Part shown: piece by piece, positions 20,135 through 31,484 of the stretch | Position numbering within the stretch: position 1 is the stretch's first letter | Layout: each line of letters begins with the position of its first letter | NCBI RefSeq assembly: GCF_025836995.1 | Contig: NZ_CP107546.1 | Coordinates: forward strand, 1,116,001-1,180,000 | Origin: Microbacterium sp. M28 | GTDB lineage: Bacteria > Actinomycetota > Actinomycetes > Actinomycetales > Microbacteriaceae | DNA length: 64,000 nt | Direction of reading: 5' to 3' | Made by a program: the position numbers and the translations under genes | The notes under the pieces: generated by a model | Told to the model about the DNA's origin: nothing | Seen by the model: only the letters and a program-made list of their open reading frames with translations | Databases searched by the model: none

Positions 20135-20452
20135 ATGACGGGTTACCGTTCCGACGTTCCCGAGAACTGGTTCGTCGATCCAGTCAACCTCGGGGTTCCC
20201 GGGGTCAGGCGCGTGGACGCCGACGAGGAGAACGCGCTCGCCTGGCAGACCGACGCGCTGTGCGCGCAGACGGACCCCGAGGCGTTCTTCCCCGAGAAGG
20301 GCGGCTCGACCCGCGATGCCAAGCGCATCTGCACATCGTGCGATGTCCGCGGTGAATGCCTCGAGTACGCGCTTAGCAACGACGAGCGCTTCGGCATCTG
20401 GGGCGGGCTCTCCGAGCGTGAGCGCCGCAAGCTCAAGCGCCGCGCGAGCTGA
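20135..20452 (+). CDS. whiB2: WhiB family regulator, WhiB2/WhmD-like
   Basis: A 105-residue iron-sulphur transcription factor. The four cluster-binding cysteines are C43, C66, C69 and C75, spaced as in WhiB proteins (C-x22-C-x2-C-x5-C). The G-I-W-G-G beta-turn and a basic tail K-L-K-R-R-A-S follow. An N-terminal extension of about 40 residues, and the location beside manA, fit the WhiB2/WhmD class that controls septation in mycobacteria. A strong Shine-Dalgarno sequence (AAGGAGAG) precedes the ATG, unlike most neighbours. Confidence 0.9.
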   Translation: MTGYRSDVPENWFVDPVNLGVPGVRRVDADEENALAWQTDALCAQTDPEAFFPEKGGSTRDAKRICTSCDVRGECLEYALSNDERFGIWGGLSERERRKLKRRAS

Positions 20453-20508
20453 TCCACAGCTTCTCGGGCGCGCCGGTCACGGTGAGCACGACGATGCCAC
20501 CGGACGCT

Positions 20509-20514
20509 TAGGCT
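20509..20514 (+). promoter_or_regulatory. -10 element of the large glycosyltransferase gene
   Basis: TAGGCT, 9 bases before the ATG at 20524, so a leader of about 2-3 bases is expected. Confidence 0.5.
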
Positions 20515-20523
20515 GGCCACGCC

Positions 20524-23500
20524 ATGCCAGCCCGACTTCACGCCGTCATCGTCGCGCGCTCCGGCGCGACCGCCCGCGCGCAGCTGCTTCGAACGATCGA
20601 CGCGCTCGCCTCACAGACCCGCCGCCCTGACGCGGTCACGCTCGTGGTGTGCGGCGACGTCACCACGGCGCGGGAGAGTCCGGCCGTCGCTGCGATCACG
20701 GACACGATCGTCGAAGCACGACCGGCCACCTCCTTCGCCGATGCGGTCGCACTCGCCGCACCGCGGGTCCCGGAGGGCAGCGCCCTCTGGCTGCTGACGC
20801 ACGACAGCGTTCCCGCTCCTCGGGCTCTCGAACAGCTCGCCGGTGCACTGGAGCGCTCGCCGTCCGCGGCCATCGCCGCACCGAAGCTCGTGCGCTCGGA
20901 CGACGCCCGCGAGATCGTGTCGTTCGGCGTGACCATGACGACGTTCGGCCGGTCGGTGGAGCTCGCCGCTCATGAGCTCGACCAGGGCCAGCACGACGGT
21001 TCCGATGAGGCGCTGGGCTCCGACATCCGCGGCATCCTGGTGCGATCCGAGGTCCGCGAGCATCTGACGATCGACGACGCCCTCGCGGGCGCCGATGAAG
21101 GACTCGACCTCGGTGTGCGGGCGCGGCTCGGCGGCGGACGGGTGGTTCTGACCTCCGGCGCGATGATCCGCGTCGAGCCGGACGGGCCGGCCGCTCTGCC
21201 GCAGCGACCGACCCAGCGTGCGTACGTGACGCGCCTCGCGCAGCTGCACCGCAGACTCGCATACGCGCCCGCTCCCGTCGTGCCGTTGCACTGGCTCTCG
21301 TTCCTCCCGCTCGCCCTGTGGCGGACGATCGTCCATCTCATCGGCAAACGACCGGCCGAGGTGCTGCCCGAGTGGGCGGCGGCGGCCACGGCGATGGTGC
21401 GCTTCGGCGCGGTGGCGCGTGCGCGGGGGCGGATCCGCGCGTTCCGCTCCGCCGGCTGGTCCAGTATCGCGCCGTTGCGGATGACGGGTTCGCAGCTGCG
21501 CCGCCGCCTGGACGACGGGCACGGCAGCGAACGCGGTGCCGTCAGCGAGCTGCGCTTCTTCTCCGGCGGTGGCGCCTGGGCCGTGCTGGGCGCGGCGATC
21601 GTCAGCGTCGCGGCGTTCACCTCGTTGCTGGCCTGGCAGAACATCGCCGGCGGCGGACTGCTCCCGATGCGCGACACGGTCGTCGGACTGTGGGAGGACG
21701 CGGCCTGGGGCCTTCGGGGACTCGGTGTCGACGTCACCGGACCTGCCGATCCGTTCGCCGCGGTCCTCGCCGTTCTGGGCACGCTGTGGCCGGCCGGGCC
21801 GTCGTTCTCCCTCGTGCTGCTCTGGCTGCTCGCTCTGCCGCTGGCCGTGCTCGGCGGCTGGTTCGCCGCCACGCGGGTCACCGACCGCTCCGGGCTGCGG
21901 ATCTTCGTCGGCGTGGCGTGGGCGCTCGCGCCCACGTTCCTCACCGCGCTCATCGAGGGACGCCCCGCCGCGGTGATCGTGCATCTCCTGCTGCCGTGGC
22001 TGTTCCACACCGCGGCGGTCGCGCACCGCTCCTGGGGAGCCGCCGGGGCCGCGTCGATTCTGCTGGTCGGCGTCGTCGCGGCATCGCCGTCGCTCGCCCC
22101 CGCGATGGTCGTGATCTGGGCCATCGCGTTGATTGTCGTTCTGGCGCAGCGTCGGCTGCGCGGCGCTGTGCGCATCGCCTGGCTGCTGATCCCGACCGTG
22201 GTGATGTTCCTGCCGCTCGCCCTGTGGCGCCTGGGCGAGGGCGACCTCATGGCGATCGTCGCCGACCCCGGTCTCGTCTGGCAGTCCCCGCAGGCGACCG
22301 CGGATGCCGCAGGGCGCCTGCTCCTGGCGAGCGGGTTCCCGACCGGAGACCTGGCCGGCTGGGCGCAGCTGCTGGATCCCACGATCGCCGCATGGACGCC
22401 GCTGCTGCTCGTTCCGCTGGTGCTGCTCGCGCTGGCATCCGCTTTCGCCCCGCGGTGGCGCGCCGGTTTCGTGCTGCTCGCGGTCGCGGCCGTCGGCGTG
22501 GCGACGGCCATGCTCGTGGTGGGCATCGCGATCAGCTTCTCGCAGGGCGAAGCGGTGCCGATCTGGCCCGGCGCCGCGCTGAGCCTCGCGTGGGTCGGCG
22601 TCGTCGGCGCCGCGGCCGTCGCTCTCGACACCCTGATCGCCCTGCCGCGCCTGCGCACGATCGCCGCCGTCGTCGCCGGACTCGCGCTCGGGGTCTGCGC
22701 CGTCCCTGCTCTCACCGCTGTGCACACCGGCCGCAGCGTGCTCATGGAGGGGACGGGGAGCACTCTTCCCGCACTGATCGCGGCCAATGCACGCGGCGAC
22801 CGCGACCTCGGAACCCTCGTCATCACACCCCTGGGCGAGAACAGCGCCGCAACCCGTGTGGTGTGGGGCGCCAGCGACACGCTCGGCGCGCAGACGACGA
22901 TGCTGAGCACGGCGACCGAGGTCCAGGGCACCGATGTGAGCGCGCTGGCGGTCGACCTCATCTCCCTGCGCGACTTCGACGCCGCAGGCGAACTGGCCGA
23001 CCTGGGAATCGATTACGTTCTGCTCGACGAGCTGCCGCCCGCGTCGGATGACGGCGCCGAGGGCTTCCGCCTCGATGCGGTCATCGCCCTCGATCAGCGT
23101 GCGGGATTCGTCCGTGGCGGCGATGTGACCGGCATCGGCGTGCTGTGGCGGCTGGAAGCCCCCGAGGCGGACGACGCCGCTCGGTCCGCCGGCGAGGACG
23201 ATCAGGGCGTCGCCCGGTGGTTGATGACCCTGCAGCTGCTCGTGGTGCTCGCGGCGCTGCTCCTAGCGGTACCGACCAGGGCGTCCCGTCGTGCGGCCAG
23301 GGCGATCTCGCGGGTCGTCGGGAAGGCGCCGGAGGAGCCGCTGACGCCGGTGCGCCGTCACGGCGGCGACGCCGCGCAGGATGAGGCGGAGGCCGTGCTC
23401 GACGCCCATCCGGATGCCGAGACGAGCGATGATGCTCGGGACGACGAGGCTCGGCACGACGAGGTGTCGGACGATGCCGTCGATCCCGCCGCCGAGGATG

Positions 23501-23658
23501 CCGATGCGTCGGAACCCGCCGAGCGGAGTGGCGAAGGCTCGTCGGGACTCTCGACCGCGTCCGAGGACGAGACGCCCCACGACGCGGTGGCCGAGACCGT
23601 CACCGACGACGAGCCGTCGTCCGATGAAGATTCCCGCAAGCCGGAGGAGGACCGCTGA
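20524..23658 (+). CDS. Large membrane glycosyltransferase with acidic tail
   Basis: 1044 residues. An N-terminal GT2-like domain (about 1-270) resembles actinobacterial rhamnosyl/galactofuranosyl transferases but the usual DxD is hard to place (W-L-L-T-H-D-S-V-P near residue 92 is the likely site). A long membrane domain with about a dozen helices (350-760), an extracytoplasmic segment (about 740-890), one more helix (about 905-925) and an acidic low-complexity tail (about 945-1044, rich in D, E, A and S) follow. It is coupled to the DUF5719 gene by TGATG. A wall glycan role is likely from context; the substrate is unknown. Confidence 0.75.
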   Translation: MPARLHAVIVARSGATARAQLLRTIDALASQTRRPDAVTLVVCGDVTTARESPAVAAITDTIVEARPATSFADAVALAAPRVPEGSALWLLTHDSVPAPRALEQLAGALERSPSAAIAAPKLVRSDDAREIVSFGVTMTTFGRSVELAAHELDQGQHDGSDEALGSDIRGILVRSEVREHLTIDDALAGADEGLDLGVRARLGGGRVVLTSGAMIRVEPDGPAALPQRPTQRAYVTRLAQLHRRLAYAPAPVVPLHWLSFLPLALWRTIVHLIGKRPAEVLPEWAAAATAMVRFGAVARARGRIRAFRSAGWSSIAPLRMTGSQLRRRLDDGHGSERGAVSELRFFSGGGAWAVLGAAIVSVAAFTSLLAWQNIAGGGLLPMRDTVVGLWEDAAWGLRGLGVDVTGPADPFAAVLAVLGTLWPAGPSFSLVLLWLLALPLAVLGGWFAATRVTDRSGLRIFVGVAWALAPTFLTALIEGRPAAVIVHLLLPWLFHTAAVAHRSWGAAGAASILLVGVVAASPSLAPAMVVIWAIALIVVLAQRRLRGAVRIAWLLIPTVVMFLPLALWRLGEGDLMAIVADPGLVWQSPQATADAAGRLLLASGFPTGDLAGWAQLLDPTIAAWTPLLLVPLVLLALASAFAPRWRAGFVLLAVAAVGVATAMLVVGIAISFSQGEAVPIWPGAALSLAWVGVVGAAAVALDTLIALPRLRTIAAVVAGLALGVCAVPALTAVHTGRSVLMEGTGSTLPALIAANARGDRDLGTLVITPLGENSAATRVVWGASDTLGAQTTMLSTATEVQGTDVSALAVDLISLRDFDAAGELADLGIDYVLLDELPPASDDGAEGFRLDAVIALDQRAGFVRGGDVTGIGVLWRLEAPEADDAARSAGEDDQGVARWLMTLQLLVVLAALLLAVPTRASRRAARAISRVVGKAPEEPLTPVRRHGGDAAQDEAEAVLDAHPDAETSDDARDDEARHDEVSDDAVDPAAEDADASEPAERSGEGSSGLSTASEDETPHDAVAETVTDDEPSSDEDSRKPEEDR

Positions 23659-25031
23659 TGCCGACGAGCACACGGGCGATCACCGTCGTCGCCACGAGCG
23701 CACGACTGGTCGTGGGAGCAGTGGTCGCTGTGGGTGTCGTGGCAGGCGTTGCCGCCGCCGTCGTGGCGCCCTGGCCCGTCATCGAGCACACCGCGGCGTC
23801 CACGCAGGTCACCACGGTTCCGGGCGACCCGGTTCTGGTGTGCAGCGGTCCGTTCCGTGCGCTGGGAAGGGACTCGCGCGACGCGGACCAGATGCAGGTC
23901 GCCGGTGAGGGACGCATCACGGTCGACGGCGAGCCCACCTCGCCCGTCGAGAGCACGATCGCCACGCCGGACCTGGTGGGCGGCGACGGCGCCTCCGTGT
24001 TCACCGGATCCGTCGAGGGCCGCGAGAGCGCCGAGATCGCGGCATCCGAATCGCTCACCCTGGCCGAAGACGACCTCACCGGTCTCGCCGCGGCACCCTG
24101 CGCACCGGCAACCACGCAGTCCTGGATCATCGGCGGCTCGGTCGAGACGGGCGCCAACGACGTGCTCGTGCTTTCCAACCCCGGTTCGGTTCCGGCGACC
24201 GTGACGATCCAGGTGTACGGCGGCTCGCCGAACCCGACGACACAGGTCATCCCCGCGGCGACGCAGATCGCGCTGCCGTTCGCCTCCATCGCCGCGAACG
24301 CCACCGACCCGGTCGTGCGGATCACCGCCGAGGGCGCTCGAGTACGCGCTGTTCTGCAGTCCGCGCTGACGCGCACGCTCGATCCGGCGGGCGCCGATCT
24401 GCAGGGCGCGGCGATCGAAGCATCCGACACGCTCCGCTTCGCCGGAGTCCAGGTGGTCGCGCCCGCCGAGGGGACGGCGACGAATGCCGTGAGGCTGCTG
24501 GCCCCCGATGCGGACGCCGAAGCGCGCGTCGTCGTGCGGGATCAGGACGGAGCCGACGCCGCGGAGTTCGCCGTTCCGCTGACCGCAGGCACGCCGATCG
24601 ACGTCGCGCTCACGGACCTCGAACTCGGGACGTACAGCGTGGAGGTGACCGCGACGACGCCGATGGTGGGCGCGACCTGGCAGAGCGAGGGCGCCGGCGC
24701 GGGCGCCGACTTCGCGTGGATGACGCCGGCGCCGGCGCTGACGGAGGCCCTCTTCGCCGTGCCGGCCGGGCCGACGCCGATGCTGCATCTCGTGAACGGC
24801 GCCGACGAAGACGTCTCCGTGCAGTTGTCGGCCGCGGGCCGCTCCACGCGCGAGGTGACGGTCCCGGCCGGCGCCTCGGTGACGGCGCCGCTGCGCAGTT
24901 CGACCGTGTACCGATTGGTGGCCGACGACGCAGTGACGGCGGCCGTGACGATGACGCAGCAGGGCGCGCTGGCGGGATGGCCCGTGGTGTCGGGCGCTAC
25001 CGAGCAGCGCGAGATCACGGTCTATCCCTAG
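23658..25031 (+). CDS. DUF5719 family secreted or anchored protein
   Basis: A 457-residue protein with a hydrophobic N-terminal segment (about 13-40) that may be a signal anchor, then an all-beta extracytoplasmic region with repeated Ig-like strands (for example S-N-P-G-S-V-P-A-T-V-T-I-Q-V-Y-G-G). The DUF5719 family is found next to the large membrane glycosyltransferase in many Actinobacteria. Start and stop codons of the two genes overlap, so they are probably made together and may act together at the surface. Biochemical function unknown. Confidence 0.75.
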   Translation: MPTSTRAITVVATSARLVVGAVVAVGVVAGVAAAVVAPWPVIEHTAASTQVTTVPGDPVLVCSGPFRALGRDSRDADQMQVAGEGRITVDGEPTSPVESTIATPDLVGGDGASVFTGSVEGRESAEIAASESLTLAEDDLTGLAAAPCAPATTQSWIIGGSVETGANDVLVLSNPGSVPATVTIQVYGGSPNPTTQVIPAATQIALPFASIAANATDPVVRITAEGARVRAVLQSALTRTLDPAGADLQGAAIEASDTLRFAGVQVVAPAEGTATNAVRLLAPDADAEARVVVRDQDGADAAEFAVPLTAGTPIDVALTDLELGTYSVEVTATTPMVGATWQSEGAGAGADFAWMTPAPALTEALFAVPAGPTPMLHLVNGADEDVSVQLSAAGRSTREVTVPAGASVTAPLRSSTVYRLVADDAVTAAVTMTQQGALAGWPVVSGATEQREITVYP

Positions 25032-25052
25032 CGGTCGTCCGCGCGGAACCGG

Positions 25053-25478
25053 TCAGTTCTCGGGGCCGAGTTCCCACGGATCGCGGCCGACGAACTCGGC
25101 GGCCGCGCGGAACACGGCGCTCTCGATGGAGATGCGCCGGTGCGCGGCGTCGTCGTGGCCCGGGGGGAGGAGCCGTTCGATCGGGATGCGGTAGAGCACG
25201 ATGCGACGGGCGCCCTGATCGATCGTCCAGCGCGGGACTTCTCCGGTGCCGTCCTCGCTGATCGGCATGGCGCCGATCTCGAAACGGACGTCCTCGAGCT
25301 CCGGCCAGGTTCCGCGCAGGAATTCCACCGCGGTGCCCACCGCCAGATCGAATCGGTCGATCCGACCGTCAAGCGGCGGCAACGGCGGCCGCACGACCTC
25401 GCTGCGTCCGAGGCGGCCATGCCGGCCGTGCCTGGCACCACGGCGAGGCGCGGTCCGGGGAAGACGACGACGGGGCAT
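25053..25478 (-). CDS. Rv3259-like protein of the metallopeptidase-type family, without HExxH
   Basis: 141 residues, with a very basic N-terminus (about 1-30). The rest resembles Rv3259 by recall: V-R-P-P-L-P-P, D-R-F-D-L-A-V, then R-R-I-V-L-Y-R-I-P-I-E-R near residue 90. The family is annotated as zincin-like metallopeptidase, but here the position of the HExxH-type helix reads S-I-E-S-A-V-F-R-A-A-A-E-F, without histidines, so zinc peptidase activity is doubtful. Leaderless start after TAGACT. Convergent with the DUF5719 gene (21-base gap). Confidence 0.75.
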   Translation of the reverse strand: MPRRRLPRTAPRRGARHGRHGRLGRSEVVRPPLPPLDGRIDRFDLAVGTAVEFLRGTWPELEDVRFEIGAMPISEDGTGEVPRWTIDQGARRIVLYRIPIERLLPPGHDDAAHRRISIESAVFRAAAEFVGRDPWELGPEN

Positions 25479-25484
25479 GACGAA

Positions 25485-25490
25485 AGTCTA
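25485..25490 (-). promoter_or_regulatory. Leaderless -10 element of the Rv3259-like gene
   Basis: TAGACT on the minus strand, 6 bases before the ATG at 25478. Confidence 0.6.
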
Positions 25491-25545
25491 GGACGCGTTC
25501 CCGGTCGCTGGGCGCGGCATCCGCTCCGACCCGTCGACAGAGGCA

Positions 25546-25551
25546 TAACCT
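25546..25551 (+). promoter_or_regulatory. Leaderless -10 element of the DUF3499 gene
   Basis: TAACCT, 7 bases before the ATG at 25559. Confidence 0.55.
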
Positions 25552-25558
25552 GACGGAG

Positions 25559-25765
25559 ATGGACGAACGACTCTGCTCGAAAGTCGGCTGCGCGCGCGAA
25601 GCCGTCGCGACGCTGACCTATGACTACGGGGATCAGATGGCGGCGCTCGGTCCGCTCGGCGGATCACGGCATCCGAACGCGCACGATCTGTGCGCCCAGC
25701 ACGCCGACCGGCTGTCCGTCCCGAGCGGATGGATCGTCATCCGCCACGAGGCCCTCCGCGCCTGA
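25559..25765 (+). CDS. DUF3499 family small protein
   Basis: 68 residues. C-S-K-V-G-C near the N-terminus and D-L-C-A-Q-H-A-D-R at about residues 45-53 give a Cys/His set that could bind zinc. Homologues sit between whiB2, Rv3259-like and manB genes in Actinobacteria (Rv3258c by recall), so the position supports the call. Function unknown. Convergent with the RDD gene. Confidence 0.8.
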   Translation: MDERLCSKVGCAREAVATLTYDYGDQMAALGPLGGSRHPNAHDLCAQHADRLSVPSGWIVIRHEALRA

Positions 25766-25804
25766 CGCGATTCCGACCGATCGCAGGAACGGTGGACGCG
25801 AGAC

Positions 25805-26614
25805 TCAGGCGCCGATCGAGCGTCCGGTGAGCTTCTCGGCGCGGGCGTCCGCGATCTGCAGGCCTCGCAGTTCGCGCCGTCGGCGGATCACGGTGATCGC
25901 CGCCAGGATCTGCTCCGGTGGCGCGACGGGGCGCGGGGACACGAACGCGTCGGCCTCCGCCACGAGCTGCTCCGCGATCCGGAACCGCGCCTGCGGCATC
26001 ATCTGCGGCGCGGTCTGCAGGAACTGCGAGATGCGCCTGGCCAGTCGATCCGGAAGACGCGCGACATCTGCGATCGCCGACCATTCCGCGAGTGCCGCAG
26101 GCACCACAGGCTCGTGCGGAGTGAGCTTGGGCGTCCGGACGCGCTGACTGTACGTGCCGGCGACGAGGTCGCCTAGCCGCTGCGAACGGGCCGTGAAGGC
26201 ACCGGTCAGCAACGCGACGGAGCCGAAGGTCATGTAGATCTCGAGGACGCCAAGGAGTGCCCGGATGAACGCGTGCCGGAACCCGGTGGCCCCGCCGTCC
26301 AACCGCACGATCCGTCCGCCGACGGCGAGCTTGCCGAGGCTCCGACCGCGCAGCGACACCTCGAGCGCCACCGGTACGACCACGAAGCACACGACCAGGG
26401 ACGTGACGTTGAGGATCCGGTCGATCGCCTCGTCGATGATCCCGGCATCCAGCATCCAGATCCGCAGGAACATGAACAGGATGTAGAGCGCGAAGGACAG
26501 CACCATGTCGATGACGGCGCCCAGAACACGCAGGAAGAATCCGATCGGCTGCACGTCGATCGCGACGGCCTCGCCGGAGAGGACCTCTTCGCTCAGCTCG
26601 ATCGACGTGGACAT
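25805..26614 (-). CDS. RDD family membrane protein
   Basis: 269 residues. The RDD domain (about residues 22-165) begins with G-F-F-L-R-V-L-G-A-V-I-D-M-V, where the family's R-x-x-A-x-x-x-D pattern sits, and has three hydrophobic segments. The C-terminal 100 residues are soluble and charged. The ATG overlaps the ATG of an out-of-use start of the divergent SpoIIM-like gene (CATG at 26612-26615). RDD and SpoIIM-type proteins often occur together with MoxR operons; the MoxR operon lies about 6 kb further on. Confidence 0.85.
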   Translation of the reverse strand: MSTSIELSEEVLSGEAVAIDVQPIGFFLRVLGAVIDMVLSFALYILFMFLRIWMLDAGIIDEAIDRILNVTSLVVCFVVVPVALEVSLRGRSLGKLAVGGRIVRLDGGATGFRHAFIRALLGVLEIYMTFGSVALLTGAFTARSQRLGDLVAGTYSQRVRTPKLTPHEPVVPAALAEWSAIADVARLPDRLARRISQFLQTAPQMMPQARFRIAEQLVAEADAFVSPRPVAPPEQILAAITVIRRRRELRGLQIADARAEKLTGRSIGA

Positions 26615-26617
26615 GAG

Positions 26618-26626
26618 TACAGTAAA
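26618..26626. promoter_or_regulatory. Bidirectional promoter with overlapping -10 elements
   Basis: On the plus strand TACAGT (26618-26623) is 7 bases before the GTG at 26631. On the minus strand the same bases read TTTACTGTA, giving TTTACT 6 bases or TACTGT 4 bases before the ATG at 26614. The two hexamers share most of their bases, so polymerase can bind in only one direction at a time. Confidence 0.55.
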
Positions 26627-26630
26627 TCAG

Positions 26631-27626
26631 GTGGATGCCGACGCTCTGAGTGACGCACGCCGCGCGGAGTGGGCGCGTCTGGACGAGCTCAGTCGCGCGC
26701 GGCTCGATGACGGCGACCACGTCGACGAACTGATCGTGCGGTACCGGGCGGCATCCGCGGATCTGGCGGAGCTGAAGACGTCCGTGGGGGAGTCCCCCCA
26801 GAGCGCGTACCTCTCGACGATCCTGGCCAGGGCGAGACTTCGCCTCACCGGCGCCGGCGACAACGTGCTGACGCAGATCAGGCGCTTCTTCGTCGACCAG
26901 CTGCCGGCGGCGCTCTATCGCGTGCGCTGGACGACGCTCGTCATCGCCGTCGTCTTCATCCTCATCTCCGTCGGTACGGCGGCGTGGATCTCGGCCGACC
27001 CGAACCTCGTCGCGACGCTCGGGACACCCGACTTCCTCGAACAGTACGCCGAGGAGGAGTTCACGCAGTACTACACCGAGAACCCCGCGGCGGTGTTCGC
27101 CGGTATGGTCTGGACGAACAACGCCTGGCTCGCGGCGCAGTGCGTGCTGTTCGGCGTGACAGGCATCTGGCCGATCTACATCATGACGCAGAACGCGATC
27201 GGCCTCGGCGTCTCCGGAGCCGTGATGGCGGCGCACGACCGCGCGGACGTCATGCTGCTGTACGTCCTCCCGCACGGGATGCTGGAGATGACGTGCCTCT
27301 TCGTCGCGGCCGCCGCCGGACTGCACGTGTTCTGGGCCTGGGTCGCTCCAGGGCACCGCAGCCGCGGCGAAGCCCTCGCCCAGGAGGGACGGTCGCTCGC
27401 GACGGTCGCGATCGGACTCATCTTCGCGCTGTTCCTGTCCGGCCTCGTCGAGGGCTTCGTGACCGGCTGGTCCCTGCCGTGGCCGGTGAAGATCGGCATC
27501 GGCGCCGCGGCCCTGGCGGTCTTCCTCATCTACATGCTCGTCATCGGCGGACGCGCCCACCGTCGAGGGCAGACGGGCGACCTGCTGGAGTACGAAGCGG
27601 GCACACCGAGACTCGTCGCCGGCTGA
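26631..27626 (+). CDS. Stage II sporulation protein M-like membrane protein
   Basis: A 331-residue protein of the SpoIIM/DUF95 family. A soluble N-terminal part of about 95 residues is followed by about six membrane helices with the signature N-N-A-W-L-A-A, then T-Q-N-A-I-G-L-G and L-P-H-G-M-L-E at about residues 160-225. GTG 26631 is preferred because it is 7 bases after TACAGT; ATG 26613 is in frame but would put that promoter inside the gene. In non-sporulating Actinobacteria this family goes with MoxR/RDD genes and its role is unknown. Confidence 0.8.
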   Translation: MDADALSDARRAEWARLDELSRARLDDGDHVDELIVRYRAASADLAELKTSVGESPQSAYLSTILARARLRLTGAGDNVLTQIRRFFVDQLPAALYRVRWTTLVIAVVFILISVGTAAWISADPNLVATLGTPDFLEQYAEEEFTQYYTENPAAVFAGMVWTNNAWLAAQCVLFGVTGIWPIYIMTQNAIGLGVSGAVMAAHDRADVMLLYVLPHGMLEMTCLFVAAAAGLHVFWAWVAPGHRSRGEALAQEGRSLATVAIGLIFALFLSGLVEGFVTGWSLPWPVKIGIGAAALAVFLIYMLVIGGRAHRRGQTGDLLEYEAGTPRLVAG

Positions 27627-27656
27627 GCGCCCGAGCGCACAGGCATCCGGACATGC

Positions 27657-27688
27657 GAAAGGGCCGGTGCCATGGCACCGGCCCTTTC
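27657..27688. terminator. Perfect 32-base palindromic terminator
   Basis: A perfect palindrome centred on CCATGG, with GAAAGGG at one end and CCCTTTC at the other. A-rich and T-rich ends make it work in both directions between convergent spoIIM-like and aqpZ genes. Confidence 0.85.
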
Positions 27689-27695
27689 GGGAACG

Positions 27696-28448
27696 TCAGG
27701 CCTGCTTGGTGCTGTCGAACAGCGCCTTGTAGGCGTAGCCCGCGATGAGAGCGCCGACGATCGGGAACACGAGGAACACCCACAGCTGCGACAGCGGCCC
27801 GACACCGCCGTAGATCGCCGCGGCGATGGAACGCGCCGGGTTCACCGAGGTGTTGTCGACCGGGATGCTGATGAGGTGGATGAGCGTCAGCGTGAGACCG
27901 ATCGCCAGACCCGCGAGCGGCGTGCCGCGCTTGGAGTGCGTGGTGCCGAGGATCACGAACAGGAAGATCGCGGTCAGGATGACTTCGGCGATGATCGCGG
28001 AGCCGAGCCCGAAACCGCCGGGGGAGAGCTCGTCGAAGCCGTTGCTGGCGAAGCCGGCGTTCTGCGCACCGGTCAGCCACCCCTCGGGGCCGAACTGTCC
28101 GATGAGGAACAGCAGGGTGCTCGCCACCGCGCCACCCACGACCTGCGCCACGATGTACGGCAGGACGTCTTTCCAGCCGATGCGACCGGCCGCGGCGGCG
28201 CCCAGCGTGACAGCCGGGTTGAAGTGACCGCCGGAGATCGGACCGAACGCGTACGCGCCGACGACGACCGTGAGGCCGAAGGCGAGAGCGACCGCGCTGT
28301 AGACGGCGGCGTTCGGAGCGGGCTCCGTGTACAGGTTGGAGGCGAACAGCGCGGTGCCGACGCCACCGAAGACGAGAAGGAAGGTGCCGAATCCCTCGGC
28401 GGCGAGTTTCGCGCCGAGAGTGGGCACAGCCGACGTGGAATCACTCAT
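27696..28448 (-). CDS. aqpZ: Aquaporin Z
   Basis: A 250-residue six-helix channel. Both half-helix motifs are intact: H-F-N-P-A-V-T-L-G at about residue 80 and T-S-V-N-P-A-R-S at about 205. The H-L-I-S-I-P-V-D-N segment supplies the selectivity-filter histidine and the arginine follows NPA, as in water-specific AqpZ rather than glycerol facilitators. AAAGGA precedes the ATG. It is divergent from furA. Water or small neutral solutes such as peroxide could pass, but this is not shown by sequence. Confidence 0.93.
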   Translation of the reverse strand: MSDSTSAVPTLGAKLAAEGFGTFLLVFGGVGTALFASNLYTEPAPNAAVYSAVALAFGLTVVVGAYAFGPISGGHFNPAVTLGAAAAGRIGWKDVLPYIVAQVVGGAVASTLLFLIGQFGPEGWLTGAQNAGFASNGFDELSPGGFGLGSAIIAEVILTAIFLFVILGTTHSKRGTPLAGLAIGLTLTLIHLISIPVDNTSVNPARSIAAAIYGGVGPLSQLWVFLVFPIVGALIAGYAYKALFDSTKQA

Positions 28449-28559
28449 GATCTGTGTCCTTTCGCAAGACCGGCCCAGCTGGCCCGGCGAACCACATGAT
28501 TCCGCTGTTCACAGAGAACTCTCAGAAGGCGCGCCGCGCGATCGACGCGCGGCGGCTTT

Positions 28560-28585
28560 CTTGAATGACTCAAAACAAGTAGGAT
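28560..28585 (+). promoter_or_regulatory. furA promoter with possible Fur-type operator
   Basis: TAGGAT at 28580-28585 lies 6 bases before the furA ATG. Just upstream, inverted repeats CTTG (28560-28563)/CAAG (28576-28579), with TTGA/TCAA nested inside, form the only AT-rich patch here. FurA of mycobacteria represses its own promoter through such a site. A GC-rich hairpin lies at 28533-28553. Confidence 0.45.
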
Positions 28586-28591
28586 CGACAC

Positions 28592-31337
<2,746 letters not shown>

Positions 31338-31350
31338 CCCTCCGACGGAT

Positions 31351-31386
31351 CCGAACGGCCCTCGCCTCGCGGCGGGGGCCGTTCGG
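31351..31386 (+). terminator. katG terminator stem-loop
   Basis: Eleven-base arms CCGAACGGCCC (31351-31361) and complement (31376-31386) start 14 bases after the katG stop. No T tract. Confidence 0.6.
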
Positions 31387-31484
31387 CGTTGCGGCGTGCG
31401 GGCGGATGCGGGGCGAACCGGGCGAACCGAGCGACGATGCCCAAGCCGTGCGCCGTATGCGGGGTGCACCTCGCGTCTCGGAGC

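Noticed and set aside
23350..23655. Frameshift at the end of the large glycosyltransferase
   Set aside because: The change in composition looked like a frame change, but the frame joins the next gene by TGATG, and other frames are not better.
28533..28553. Terminator hairpin upstream of furA
   Set aside because: An 8-base GC stem exists but no gene reads into it in either sense as a 3' end; it may be part of the aqpZ leader instead.
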